Position numbers and translations under genes: made by a program. From Bradyrhizobium sp. 4 (lineage in GTDB: Bacteria > Pseudomonadota > Alphaproteobacteria > Rhizobiales > Xanthobacteraceae), in the NCBI RefSeq assembly GCF_023100905.1, contig NZ_CP064686.1, forward strand, positions 1,798,001-1,862,000: a DNA stretch of 64,000 nucleotides, read 5' to 3'. This document shows, piece after piece, positions 18,402 to 26,639 of this stretch (positions are counted from its first letter, which is position 1; each line of letters opens with the position of its first letter). The notes under the pieces are model-generated. The model saw nothing but the letters and a program-made list of their open reading frames with translations. It made no database searches and was not told the origin of the DNA.

Positions 18402-19292
18402 ATGACCGACGACACGCACACGATCCGCAGCGGCGGACTCACCGCGACCATCAAGGCGCAAGGCGCGGAGATGTGTTCGCTGGCGAGCGATGCCGGCATC
18501 GAGTTCGTCTGGCAGGCGGAGCCGGCCTGGCCGCGACATGCGCCGCTGCTGTTTCCGATCGTCGGGCGCCTCGCCAATGACGAATTGCGGCACCGGGGCA
18601 GGACCTACCGGATGACCCAGCACGGCTTCGCGCGTGACAGCCGCTTTGCGTGGGTGGAACGAGGCGAAAGACGCTGTGTCCTGGTGCTCGAAGACAGCGA
18701 GACGACGCGCGCGCTCTACCCCTTCGCGTTCCGCCTGACGGCAACCTATGCGCTCGACGAATCCGGTCTCGATCTTTCACTCGTGATCGCGAACACCGGC
18801 AAGGAGATATTGCCGGCCTCGCTCGGCGGCCATCCCGCTTTCAACTGGCCGCTCCAACCGGGGCTGGCGAAGGAGAGCTACGCGCTGAGCTTCGCAAACG
18901 CAGAGCCATCGCCCGTCCGCCGTCTCGATGGCGGCTTGCTGCGCCCGGCAACCGAGCCGAGCCCGGTCGAAGGCTCCGTGTTGCCTCTGTCCGAATCCCT
19001 GTTCGTCGACGACGCAATCATCTTCGATCGGATCGCGAGCAATTCGGTCCGCTATGCCGTGGAGCAGGGCGCCTCCACCGGGCCGTGGTTGAAAATGTCA
19101 TGGGGCGGCTTTCGCGAGCTTGGCGTCTGGTCGAAACCATCGGGCGCGCCGTTCCTCTGCATCGAGCCCTGGCGCGGCTATGCCAGTCCGGCCGGCTTCG
19201 ACGGCGAATTCACTGACAAGCCGGGCCTGATGCACATCGCGCCCGGGACGGAAGAGCAATTGTCATTTCGGGTTGAGGTTGGATCGTCCTGA
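18402..19292 (+). CDS. Aldose 1-epimerase family protein (LacX-like)
   Basis: 296 residues of all-beta galactose-mutarotase fold. Features are the N-terminal GGLTATIKAQGAEM, LLFPIVGRL, the conserved TQHGFARDSRF (catalytic-side His) and SLGGHPAFNWPL with the second His and Pro. The C-terminus has CIEPWRGY, where the Glu acts as general base in the family. LacX-like members interconvert sugar anomers or act on hexose-6-phosphates. It follows manC by 74 bases on the same strand and may belong to the sugar-supply end of the polysaccharide locus. The substrate is unknown. Confidence 0.82.
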   Translation: MTDDTHTIRSGGLTATIKAQGAEMCSLASDAGIEFVWQAEPAWPRHAPLLFPIVGRLANDELRHRGRTYRMTQHGFARDSRFAWVERGERRCVLVLEDSETTRALYPFAFRLTATYALDESGLDLSLVIANTGKEILPASLGGHPAFNWPLQPGLAKESYALSFANAEPSPVRRLDGGLLRPATEPSPVEGSVLPLSESLFVDDAIIFDRIASNSVRYAVEQGASTGPWLKMSWGGFRELGVWSKPSGAPFLCIEPWRGYASPAGFDGEFTDKPGLMHIAPGTEEQLSFRVEVGSS

Positions 19293-19322
19293 GGTGGGAC
19301 GGTCTGCGCGCATCTGAAGTTC

Positions 19323-20171
19323 TCAGACCTCGATCCGCGTGAGGTCCTCGCCGAGCACGACAGGACCCGAATAGTCCCGCCTGACATCCGCAAGCAGCGC
19401 ATTGAGCATGGAATCGTCGGTGCGAGGCCGGTGATGGGTCAGCGCGAGCTTCTTGACGCCGGCCTTGGCCGCGACCTTGCCGACTGTATCGCCGCAGGCG
19501 ATCGTGAATTTCGCAAGCCGGCGCAGGTGCTCGTTGTCGATCTCCGGCGTGGCGAGGAAGCAGCACTGGACCAGCAGGTCGGCCCCCTCGGCCAGTCGCT
19601 CGAGACCGGGGCAGGGCACCGTGTCGCCCGAAATTGCGATGACCTTGCCTTCGGCCTCGAAGCGGTACCCGAGACACATCCAGCGTGCGAGGAAGGCCGG
19701 CGACATGTCGAGGCCGTCGCCATGCGAGACGAGTTCGGCGCTGATCTTCCAGCGGCCGGTGTCGAGAACGGGGCCGGGTATAATGTCGGTCGCGACGACT
19801 GGTTTCCAGCCGCCGAAGCTTGGCTCACCCTGATCGCGCCAGGCGATGTCCTTGTCGTAGACCTGCGTGACCAGCGTATTGACGAGCCGTTCGGTATCCG
19901 GCGGTCCATAGATGCGCAGATCGTCCTTGCGCCCATGCAGCCATGAATTGAGCATCACGTCGTAGAGGTCGCCGATGTGGTCGAAATGGTGATGGGTGAG
20001 AAAGACCGTGTTGATGGAGCCGAGCGGCACGCCAGCCTTGCTGAGCTGCACCATGACGCCGCGGCCTGCGTCGATCAGGATGTTTTCCTCGCCGAGCCTG
20101 ATCAGCGTGGTCGTCGCCATGCGGCGCGGGTCCGGGCGCGGGCCGCCGGTGCCGAGCAGGATGACTTCCAT
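19323..20171 (-). CDS. Metallo-beta-lactamase fold hydrolase (RNase Z/arylsulfatase-like)
   Basis: 282 residues from the ATG at 20171, which has AGGAGGTGG just upstream; longer readings are not supported. MEVILLGTGGPRPDP opens the family beta strand. The zinc-binding HxHxDH motif is THHHFDHIGD, a further ligand lies in AISGDTVP, and the last His in LTHHRPRTDD. This pattern is that of the RNase Z-like/arylsulfatase AtsA branch, acting on phosphodiesters, sulfate esters or lactones in the cytoplasm. It is convergent with the epimerase-like gene (30 bases) and divergent from the response regulator. The natural substrate cannot be inferred. Confidence 0.8.
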   Translation of the reverse strand: MEVILLGTGGPRPDPRRMATTTLIRLGEENILIDAGRGVMVQLSKAGVPLGSINTVFLTHHHFDHIGDLYDVMLNSWLHGRKDDLRIYGPPDTERLVNTLVTQVYDKDIAWRDQGEPSFGGWKPVVATDIIPGPVLDTGRWKISAELVSHGDGLDMSPAFLARWMCLGYRFEAEGKVIAISGDTVPCPGLERLAEGADLLVQCCFLATPEIDNEHLRRLAKFTIACGDTVGKVAAKAGVKKLALTHHRPRTDDSMLNALLADVRRDYSGPVVLGEDLTRIEV

Positions 20172-20498
20172 GGCGCCACCTCCTGGGGCAGACTTTTCGG
20201 GGCGCACAGTAGATTTGAAGCTCTTGGCGTGGCAAGCGGCCGCGGGATGGGCTTCAGCCCGCACAACAGCCGCTCGTACGGGCTCCCGAACATGCTGCGC
20301 GAGATGAGAAGTGTGGGCCAATTCATACTTAATCCAGCTGGATCGTGACCAATGTTGTTTGGGCGCGCTAACGCGCCTAGTATTGCAGCAGGCAATTCGA
20401 GGGGGCTCGAACAAGTCGTGAATGTACGTTCACAGGGCGGCGCGCTCGGCGACCTGAGCTTCCAGGTCGGCCCACAAGCACACAGGACATCCAACATC
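20172..20498. promoter_or_regulatory. Divergent control region with palindromes before the orphan regulator
   Basis: 327 bases between the hydrolase (minus) and the response regulator (plus). A near-perfect 16-base palindrome GTGAATGTACGTTCAC (14 of 16 positions symmetrical) lies at 20418-20433, 66 bases before the regulator start. A hairpin GGCGCG-CTAA-CGCGCC lies at 20362-20377. The regulator frame is open back to about 20352, so part of this stretch could be coding if an upstream start is used. Confidence 0.4.
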
Positions 20499-21230
20499 GT
20501 GGCTGATTCCTCAGGTCAGGAATTGCGTGTCGCTGGCCGGGAGCGACTGATCGTCGTCGAGGACGATCCGGTGACGCGGACGATGCTGGTCGGTTATTTC
20601 AGCGAGAACAATTTCGACGTGGTCGGTGCCGGCTCCTGCGCGGAATGCCGCCAGGCGCTGCGGACGCGGACCGATCTCGTCTTCCTCGACCTGCAGCTGC
20701 CCGACGGCGATGGCTTCGATCTCGCCAAGGAGATCCAGGCGACCAGCAATGCGGGTATCATCTTCGTGACCCGCCGCGACACCGACGTCGATCGCATCCT
20801 CGGCCTCGAGATCGCGGGCGACCACTACGTTACCAAGCCGATCAATTTGCGCGATCTGCTCGCGCGCGCGCGAAGCGTGCTGCGGCGGCGCTCGATCGAC
20901 CGCAAGGCGGCGCGCACCCACAATTCGATCGCCTTCGGCGACTGGATCATCGACCTGACGCGGCGCGAGCTGCTCGGCAGCGACGGCAAGCCGGTGGCGC
21001 TGACGCGCGCCGAGTTCGACCTGCTCGCGGCGCTCGTCGGAGCTGATGGCAGGCCGCTCAGCCGCGACTATCTGATCGAGGTCGTCAGCAACCGCCAGGC
21101 CGAGGTCGATATCCGCACTGTCGATGCCCTGGTGGCGAGGCTGCGGCGCAAGCTGGTCGGCAGCGGTACGCCCGTCATCACCACCGTCACCGGCGTCGGC
21201 TATAAGCTCGCGTTGAGCGAGCGGCTCTAG
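20499..21230 (+). CDS. OmpR/PhoB-type response regulator, orphan
   Basis: 243 residues from the GTG at 20499 (AGGACA upstream); the frame continues 49 codons further up, so the start is uncertain. The receiver domain has LIVVEDDPVT, the phospho-acceptor Asp in VFLDLQLPDGDG, and Lys in HYVTKPINLRD. It is followed by a winged-helix output domain (LTRAEFDLLAALV, then DALVARLRRKL and TVTGVGYKL). It resembles the TorR branch. No histidine kinase gene is adjacent, so it is an orphan regulator in this window. It is divergent from the hydrolase gene and may autoregulate through the palindrome at 20418. Regulated genes are unknown. Confidence 0.88.
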   Translation: MADSSGQELRVAGRERLIVVEDDPVTRTMLVGYFSENNFDVVGAGSCAECRQALRTRTDLVFLDLQLPDGDGFDLAKEIQATSNAGIIFVTRRDTDVDRILGLEIAGDHYVTKPINLRDLLARARSVLRRRSIDRKAARTHNSIAFGDWIIDLTRRELLGSDGKPVALTRAEFDLLAALVGADGRPLSRDYLIEVVSNRQAEVDIRTVDALVARLRRKLVGSGTPVITTVTGVGYKLALSERL

Positions 21231-21272
21231 ACCCGGGCGCAGCACGACATGGTGCCGGCGGCGCCTTCGGGT

Positions 21273-21374
21273 TCAGCCACTGAAACCGACAAGGAACCGA
21301 ATCGCGAGAAAGGCCGACAAGGCCACGGCGCCGGTCGCGACGATTGCAAACAAAACTCTCAAACTATTGTGCAT
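21273..21374 (-). CDS. Putative 33-residue single-span membrane peptide
   Basis: Minus-strand frame from the ATG at 21374 to a TGA at 21273: MHNSLRVLFAIVATGAVALS then AFLAIRFLVGFSG. A short basic N-terminus, about 22 hydrophobic residues and a small polar end fit a type of tiny inner-membrane peptide. It fills a stretch otherwise empty between the regulator and the lytic transglycosylase. There is no strong ribosome site (only GAG about six bases up). I do not recognise a family. It could be chance, but the amphipathic pattern and complete frame favour a real peptide. Confidence 0.45.
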   Translation of the reverse strand: MHNSLRVLFAIVATGAVALSAFLAIRFLVGFSG

Positions 21375-21460
21375 GATCTCTATTCAGGTTCGGTTTCAAA
21401 GTTCGGTTTCAAAAATGCGTTCGTCCAACCGCTGCTCGTCTCAAGGCAGCAACTCTAGTT

Positions 21461-22279
21461 CTATTGGCGTGATGCCACCCGTTTCCACTTGGCTTCGACG
21501 CGAGCCTTGATGAGGCGGACCCGGGCTTCCTGTGCTGCCCAATATGCCCTGCTCGCGACCGCCGTGCCTTGACGGTAACGCGCGTAAACGTCCTTCGGCT
21601 GTGCCGGTGTCTTTTGACTGTGTGCCGACTTCTGATTGTGCGCTGACTTCGAGACGGTGGGTGCCGGAGTTGGCGCCGGTGCTACATCTGGGACGGCCGC
21701 GGCTTGGCTTCCCACATTCGTCGAGTTCATGGAGACAAGACGATTGCGGGCGCGATGACAATAGACCTGGGAGCGCGGAGTCATGGACTCCTCGTCATGA
21801 CCTGCTCGATATTTCATCAGGGCGCGGCAAAGGTCCCCGCCTGCGAGGCGCCATGCGCGGCTCAGATAGAGAACGCCGTAGTGGATGTTGATGTCGGGCT
21901 CTGCGAGCTCTGCGTTATTTCCCCGAAATCCGAGCATCGCTGCCGTTTCGGGCCGAAGCTGCATGAGGCCGATCTCGCCGACGGTGCCAATGGTGCCCGG
22001 ATTGTAACCGCTTTCAACGAAGACGACGGCCTCCGCAATGTCCGCGGGCAGATTGGTCTTGGCCGTTTCTCTTTCGATAATTTTTCGAATCGCTGCCCGC
22101 GATGCCGGCGTCTCTCCGGCGCCGAGATCTGCATTGTGACCGCCGGCCGCCAACGCCGGTCCCACGTCGTTTAGAGCGCCGTCCTGAGCGCGCACGGAGG
22201 TGGATGCCAACCAAAGCACGGCTATCGCAACGTGTGTCCACGTCGCGCGGGCATTGATGTGTGTTCGATCCCGCAGCAT
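21461..22279 (-). CDS. Lytic transglycosylase (SLT domain), periplasmic
   Basis: 272 residues. Signal peptide at residues 12-32 ending SVRA-QDG. The SLT domain spans about 60-165: AVVFVESGYNPGTIG places the catalytic Glu, followed by GEIGLMQLRPETAAMLGF and YLSRAWRLAGGDLCRALMKY-AG. The C-terminal 90 residues are low-complexity and basic, with Pro/Ala stretches and a doubled SAHxQK motif, and may bind the wall. It cleaves peptidoglycan by forming 1,6-anhydro-muramic ends. Rhizobial members of this size are often linked to cell-wall passage of large complexes, but no such complex is encoded beside it here. Confidence 0.85.
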   Translation of the reverse strand: MLRDRTHINARATWTHVAIAVLWLASTSVRAQDGALNDVGPALAAGGHNADLGAGETPASRAAIRKIIERETAKTNLPADIAEAVVFVESGYNPGTIGTVGEIGLMQLRPETAAMLGFRGNNAELAEPDINIHYGVLYLSRAWRLAGGDLCRALMKYRAGHDEESMTPRSQVYCHRARNRLVSMNSTNVGSQAAAVPDVAPAPTPAPTVSKSAHNQKSAHSQKTPAQPKDVYARYRQGTAVASRAYWAAQEARVRLIKARVEAKWKRVASRQ

Positions 22280-22369
22280 CGACCACGTATTATATCTTTC
22301 GAGTTAACAACCGATTTTCTGGCGGCCCCGGGGCGCGGTCCGGCTCGGGCGGCCAGCGGCGCATCGAGG

Positions 22370-23512
22370 CTATCGCGACCGCGAGCTCTGGTCCGTTGAT
22401 GCGCTTGGCGCAGCCCCGGCCAATTTGTCGTCGACCGCATAGAGCGTGCAGGTGGGTGACCATTTTGTGCAGGCGCCAAGTGAATCGCGCTGGGCGTCGT
22501 CGGCGGTCGCGCGCCCCGAACGCCAGCCGTAACCGCCGTTCGGCGACACCGCAAAAGCCTTGTGCGGCATCGTGCTGGCGAGATACCGCGCGAACTCGGC
22601 GCGCGCGGCCTCGCTGAGCTGGCCCGGCGGCGGCAGCGGATCGGGCAGACTCAGGACGTCGTGGCCGAGACCTCGCTCGCGCAGGAAGGCGTCGAGATAT
22701 GGCGTCCATTGCGGACGGCTCACCACCGAATAGAGATAGTGGCCATCGTCGCCGTAAGGCGGCGCTGCGACGAATTTCGCGTTGCCGCCGCTGGCGCGAA
22801 ATCCGTCATGGAGGCGCCGCGCGAGCTCGGGACCGAAGTAGGAATCGTTGCTGGCATAGACCCACAGCATCGGCGCGCGGGAGGTTTTGCCGAACGTGGC
22901 GAAGGCCTGCACCAGCCCGTTGGGATTGCAGACGTCGTCGTCGTCGCGCGAGCCGCGCCCGCCGGCAAAGTTGATCGCGGCGACGAGACCCGCTGGCGCC
23001 TGCGCGGTCAACGCGACAGTGGCGAACCCGCCGGCGGAATGGCCGGCCGCGATCATGCCCGAGGTGGTGACGTCGGCCCTGCGCACCATCGCCTCGATCG
23101 CCGCGCGCAAATCCGCCACCGCGACCGCCGCGGCCGGCAGATAAGCGGCAGTCGCGCAGCCGCCGACGCTGTCGACGCGCCCGCCGGGGGAGGTGCCGTA
23201 GCCGCGCCGCATCACGATCAGCGCGGCGAAGCCGCGCCGGGCATATTCGAGAGCGATGCCGTAATATTTGTGCGCGGACATCGTCGCGCGATCGTCGAAA
23301 CTGCGCGGTGAGCCGTGGCTGAGCAGCGCCAGCGGATAGCGCCTGGCCCCGGCCGGCCGGACCAGGAACGCCTCCAGCCCCTGCGGTCCGGCCTCGGCCA
23401 TCGGGATACGCAAATCCTCGGTGTAGAACTCCGCGGCCGTCGCATCGGGAACGATGCCGGCCATCGCAAGCCAGGCCATCAGAACAACCAGAAGCCTCTG
23501 AAACAGCGTCAT
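22370..23512 (-). CDS. Secreted alpha/beta hydrolase with Cys-containing C-terminal module
   Basis: 380 residues from the ATG at 23512 (an in-frame start at 23545 adds 11 residues). Signal peptide RLLVVLMAWLAMAGIVPDATA. The hydrolase domain has LALLSHGSPRSF for the oxyanion region and AAGHSAGGFA with the nucleophile Ser; Asp in YASNDSYFGP and His in DDGHYLY complete a plausible triad. The last 70 residues (AFAVSPNGGYGW, then SLGACTKWSPTCTLYAVDDK) form a separate small module with two Cys, seen fused to other secreted proteins. The role is likely ester or dienelactone hydrolysis in the periplasm. It is divergent from pgm. The substrate is unknown. Confidence 0.75.
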   Translation of the reverse strand: MTLFQRLLVVLMAWLAMAGIVPDATAAEFYTEDLRIPMAEAGPQGLEAFLVRPAGARRYPLALLSHGSPRSFDDRATMSAHKYYGIALEYARRGFAALIVMRRGYGTSPGGRVDSVGGCATAAYLPAAAVAVADLRAAIEAMVRRADVTTSGMIAAGHSAGGFATVALTAQAPAGLVAAINFAGGRGSRDDDDVCNPNGLVQAFATFGKTSRAPMLWVYASNDSYFGPELARRLHDGFRASGGNAKFVAAPPYGDDGHYLYSVVSRPQWTPYLDAFLRERGLGHDVLSLPDPLPPPGQLSEAARAEFARYLASTMPHKAFAVSPNGGYGWRSGRATADDAQRDSLGACTKWSPTCTLYAVDDKLAGAAPSASTDQSSRSR

Positions 23513-23652
23513 GCCCGACTCGAAAAGCCCCGATCGAAAGACCATAGCATGATCTCAGGAACGGCCGCCCCATTGCGGGTGTTGTGCTCTTGGCGGGGGC
23601 TTGGCCGATGCTATGGTATCGCGCAATTCTACGACAGGACGAGGTATATTCA

Positions 23653-25299
23653 GTGGCTGATGTTCATCCCGCGGCGGGCAAGCAGGCCTCGCCGGACGCG
23701 CTCACCAATGTTCCGCGGCTGGTGACGGCCTATTTCGCCGGCAAGCCCGATGTCGCCGATCCCGCGCAGCGGGTGGCGTTCGGCACCTCCGGCCATCGCG
23801 GCACCTCGTTCAAGACCAGCTTCAACGAGGGCCACATCCTCGCGACGACGCAGGCAATCTGTGATTACCGACGTGAAAAGGGGCTGACCGGTCCGCTCTT
23901 TATCGGCATCGACACCCATGCGCTGGCCGAGCCCGCGCTGGTCAGCGCCGTCGAGGTGTTCGCGGCCAACGGCGTCGACATCATGATCGACAAGGACGGC
24001 GGCTACACGCCGACGCCGGTGATCTCGCATGCGATCCTGACCTACAACAAGGGCCGCACCTCGGGCCTTGCCGACGGCGTCGTCGTCACGCCCTCGCACA
24101 ATCCGCCCGAGGACGGCGGCTACAAATACAATCCGCCGCATGGCGGACCGGCCGACACCGATGCTACCTCCGTGATCGAGAGGCGCGCCAATGCCTATCT
24201 CGCCGACGGCCTCAAGGGTGTGAAGCGCATCGACTACGCCAGGGCACGCAAAGCCGCGAACGTCCACGCCTATGACTACGTCACACCCTATGTCGCCGAT
24301 CTCGGCAACGTCGTCGATCTCGACCTGGTCAAATCCGTCGGCGTCAATATCGGCATCGATCCGCTCGGCGGCGCCGCCGTGCATTACTGGCATCCGATCA
24401 TCGAGCGCTACGGCCTGAAGGCGACCGTGGTGAACGAGGCGATCGACCCGACCTTCCGCTTCATGACGGTGGACTGGGACGGCAAGATCCGCATGGACTG
24501 TTCCTCGCCTTATGCGATGGCGAGCCTGATCGCGATTCGCGACCGCTTCGACGTCGCTTTTGCCAACGACACCGACGCGGACCGCCACGGCATCGTGACG
24601 CGCACCGGCGGCCTCATGAATCCGAACCATTATCTCGCGACCGCGATCTTCTATCTGTTCGCGCACCGCCCGAACTGGGGCAAGGACGCCGCGATCGGCA
24701 AGACCGTGGTGTCGAGCTCGATCATCGACCGCGTCGCGAAAAAACTCGGCCGCAAGCTGGTCGAGACCCCGGTCGGCTTCAAATGGTTTGTCGACGGTCT
24801 CCTCACGGGCGGCTTCGGCTTCGGCGGCGAGGAGAGTGCAGGCGCCTCGTTCCTGCGCCGCGACGGCACGGTGTGGACGACCGACAAGGACGGCATCATC
24901 CTCGGCCTGCTCGCGGCCGAGATCATGGCGAAGACCGGCCGCGATCCGAGCCAGCTCTTCAACGACCTCACTGCCGAGTTCGGCGTGCCCCATTACGCGC
25001 GCATCGACGTCGCCGCCACCACGCCGCAGAAGAACATCCTGAAGTCCGTCACGCCGGAGCAGCTCGGCCTGAAGGATCTCGCCGGCGATCCCGTCCGCGC
25101 CACGCTGAGCAAGGCGCCCGGCAACGGCCAGCCGTTCGGCGGCATCAAGGTCGAAACCGATTTCGGTTGGTTCGCCGCGAGGCCGTCAGGCACCGAGGAC
25201 GTCTACAAGATCTATGCGGAAAGCTTCCGCAGCCCCGAGCACCTGAAGGCGATTCAGCAGGAGGCTCAGGCAGGGTTGGCGAAGGTGTTCGGGGCGTAG
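23653..25299 (+). CDS. pgm: Phosphoglucomutase, alpha-D-glucose phosphate-specific
   Basis: 548 residues from the GTG at 23653 (GAGG upstream; N-terminus (M)ADVHPAAGK). All four active-site loops are present: the phosphoserine loop VVTPSHNPPEDGG (Ser148), the metal loop NDTDADRHG, the sugar-binding GFGGEESAGAS and the phosphate-binding RPSGTED. It interconverts glucose-6-phosphate and glucose-1-phosphate in the cytoplasm, supplying UDP-glucose for exopolysaccharide and glycogen. Length and motif order match the bacterial Pgm (not PgmB) family. It stands alone, divergent from the alpha/beta hydrolase gene. Confidence 0.95.
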   Translation: MADVHPAAGKQASPDALTNVPRLVTAYFAGKPDVADPAQRVAFGTSGHRGTSFKTSFNEGHILATTQAICDYRREKGLTGPLFIGIDTHALAEPALVSAVEVFAANGVDIMIDKDGGYTPTPVISHAILTYNKGRTSGLADGVVVTPSHNPPEDGGYKYNPPHGGPADTDATSVIERRANAYLADGLKGVKRIDYARARKAANVHAYDYVTPYVADLGNVVDLDLVKSVGVNIGIDPLGGAAVHYWHPIIERYGLKATVVNEAIDPTFRFMTVDWDGKIRMDCSSPYAMASLIAIRDRFDVAFANDTDADRHGIVTRTGGLMNPNHYLATAIFYLFAHRPNWGKDAAIGKTVVSSSIIDRVAKKLGRKLVETPVGFKWFVDGLLTGGFGFGGEESAGASFLRRDGTVWTTDKDGIILGLLAAEIMAKTGRDPSQLFNDLTAEFGVPHYARIDVAATTPQKNILKSVTPEQLGLKDLAGDPVRATLSKAPGNGQPFGGIKVETDFGWFAARPSGTEDVYKIYAESFRSPEHLKAIQQEAQAGLAKVFGA

Positions 25300-25362
25300 T
25301 CGTCGAGCCAAAGCGCCGCTGCCACTGCTCCTCCTGGAGGGAGACTCGCCGCATCAACAGGT

Positions 25363-25463
25363 GTCATCACTCGCGAAAGCGGGTGATCCAGTACGCCGTG
25401 GCCAGTTGAGTGAACCAACGACTGCCGCGGAGTACTGGATTCCCCGCTTTCGCGGGGAATGAC
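25363..25463. repeat. Extragenic palindromic repeat, family A (copy 1)
   Basis: A 101-bp element downstream of pgm with two imperfectly inverted arms of about 32 bases, GTCAT...CCAGTAC and GTACTGGA...ATGAC. Each arm contains its own small hairpin around CGCGAAAGCG or CGCTTTCGCG. The same plan and end sequences recur at 32102-32239 and 49108-49209. It could act as a transcription-end structure for pgm. Confidence 0.75.
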
Positions 25464-25470
25464 AACGGTT

Positions 25471-25551
25471 TGTATACATGATACGAGAGAACGGTATTAT
25501 AATACACCATAACCGCCCTTGAACGATTCCACCCCTCCGCTATTGTATACA
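25471..25551 (+). promoter_or_regulatory. Promoter region with two TGTATACA boxes, probable GntR/FCD operators
   Basis: Perfect palindromes TGTATACA at 25471-25478 and at 25544-25551 (the latter within ATTGTATACAT) are 73 bp apart, close to seven helical turns. A consensus -10-like TATAAT lies between them at 25498-25503. FCD-type GntR regulators typically bind GTATAC-centred sites. The second gene of the operon encodes such a regulator, so autoregulation of the demethylase operon by looping or dual-site repression is inferred. Confidence 0.6.
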
Positions 25552-25583
25552 TAACGTATCCACAAGCCTTGGGAGTGAGACCG

Positions 25584-26633
25584 GTGACAAAACCCTTCCC
25601 GATGAACGCCTGGTATGCCGCCGCCTGGGACGCCGATGTGAAGCCGGCACTGCTGCCGCGGACAATCTGCGGCAAGCACGTGGTGATGTACCGCAAGGCC
25701 GATGGCTCGGTGGCTGCGCTGGAGGACGCCTGCTGGCACCGCCTGGTGCCGCTGTCCAAGGGCCGGCTCGAAGGCGACACCGTCGTCTGCGGCTATCACG
25801 GCCTGAAGTACAATGCGCAAGGGCGCTGCACCTTCATGCCCTCGCAGGAGACCATCAACCCGTCGGCCTGCGTGCGCGCCTATCCCGTGGTCGAGCGTCA
25901 CCGCTACATCTGGCTCTGGATGGGCGATCCCGCGCTGGCCGATCCCGCGCTGGTGCCCGACCTGCACTGGAATCACGACCCGGCCTGGGCCGGCGACGGC
26001 AAGACCATCCACGTCAATTGCGACTATCGCCTCGTGCTCGACAATCTCATGGACCTCACACACGAGACGTTCGTGCACGGCTCGTCCATCGGCAACGAGG
26101 CGGTCGCAGAGGCGCCGTTCGACGTCACCCATGGCGAGAAGACTGTCACGGTGACGCGCTGGATGCGCGGCATCGAGGCGCCGCCCTTCTGGGCCAAGCA
26201 GCTCGGCAAATCCGGTCTCGTCGACCGCTGGCAGATCATCCGCTTCGAGGCGCCGTGCAGCATTGCCATCGACGTCGGCGTGGCGCCGACCGGCACCGGC
26301 GCGCCCGAAGGCGACCGCTCGCAGGGCGTCAACGGCTTCGTGCTCAACACCATCACGCCGGAGACCGAGAAGACCTGCCACTATTTCTGGGCCTTCGTGC
26401 GCAATTATCAGCTCGGCGAGCAGCGCATCACCTCCGAGATCCGCGAGGGCGTCTCCGGCATTTTCCACGAGGACGAGCTGATCCTCGAGGCGCAGCAGCG
26501 CGCGATGGACGAGAACCCCGATCGCATCTTCTACAATCTCAACATCGACGCCGGCGCGATGTGGACGCGCAAGCTGATCGACAAGATGATGACGAAGGAA
26601 AACCCGCCGCAGCATCTTCAGGCCGCGGAGTAA
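25584..26633 (+). CDS. Rieske non-heme iron oxygenase, VanA-like (aromatic O-demethylase/ring hydroxylase)
   Basis: 349 residues from the GTG at 25584 (GGGAG upstream). The N-terminal Rieske domain binds 2Fe-2S through C-x-H and C-x2-H (Cys50, His52, Cys69, His72). The mononuclear iron site follows the D-x2-H-x4-H pattern (Asp157, His160, His165 in DLTHETFVH). Size and the C-terminal region match the vanillate O-demethylase oxygenase (VanA) group, which takes electrons from a VanB-type reductase encoded here at 27405. The substrate is probably a methoxylated or hydroxylated aromatic acid. It is the first gene of a three-gene operon. Vanillate itself is not proven. Confidence 0.85.
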   Translation: MTKPFPMNAWYAAAWDADVKPALLPRTICGKHVVMYRKADGSVAALEDACWHRLVPLSKGRLEGDTVVCGYHGLKYNAQGRCTFMPSQETINPSACVRAYPVVERHRYIWLWMGDPALADPALVPDLHWNHDPAWAGDGKTIHVNCDYRLVLDNLMDLTHETFVHGSSIGNEAVAEAPFDVTHGEKTVTVTRWMRGIEAPPFWAKQLGKSGLVDRWQIIRFEAPCSIAIDVGVAPTGTGAPEGDRSQGVNGFVLNTITPETEKTCHYFWAFVRNYQLGEQRITSEIREGVSGIFHEDELILEAQQRAMDENPDRIFYNLNIDAGAMWTRKLIDKMMTKENPPQHLQAAE

Positions 26634-26639
26634 GCCGAC

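Noticed and set aside
20172..20414. Longer N-terminus for the metallo-hydrolase
   Set aside because: The ATG at 20171 has a near-ideal AGGAGG and begins the conserved MEVILLGTGG strand.
21249..21458. Possible 69-residue plus-strand gene after the response regulator
   Set aside because: Polar, low-complexity product; the minus-strand membrane peptide in the same place is more protein-like.
23650..24993. Minus-strand open frame opposite pgm
   Set aside because: Same shadow effect; the plus strand carries all phosphoglucomutase active-site loops.
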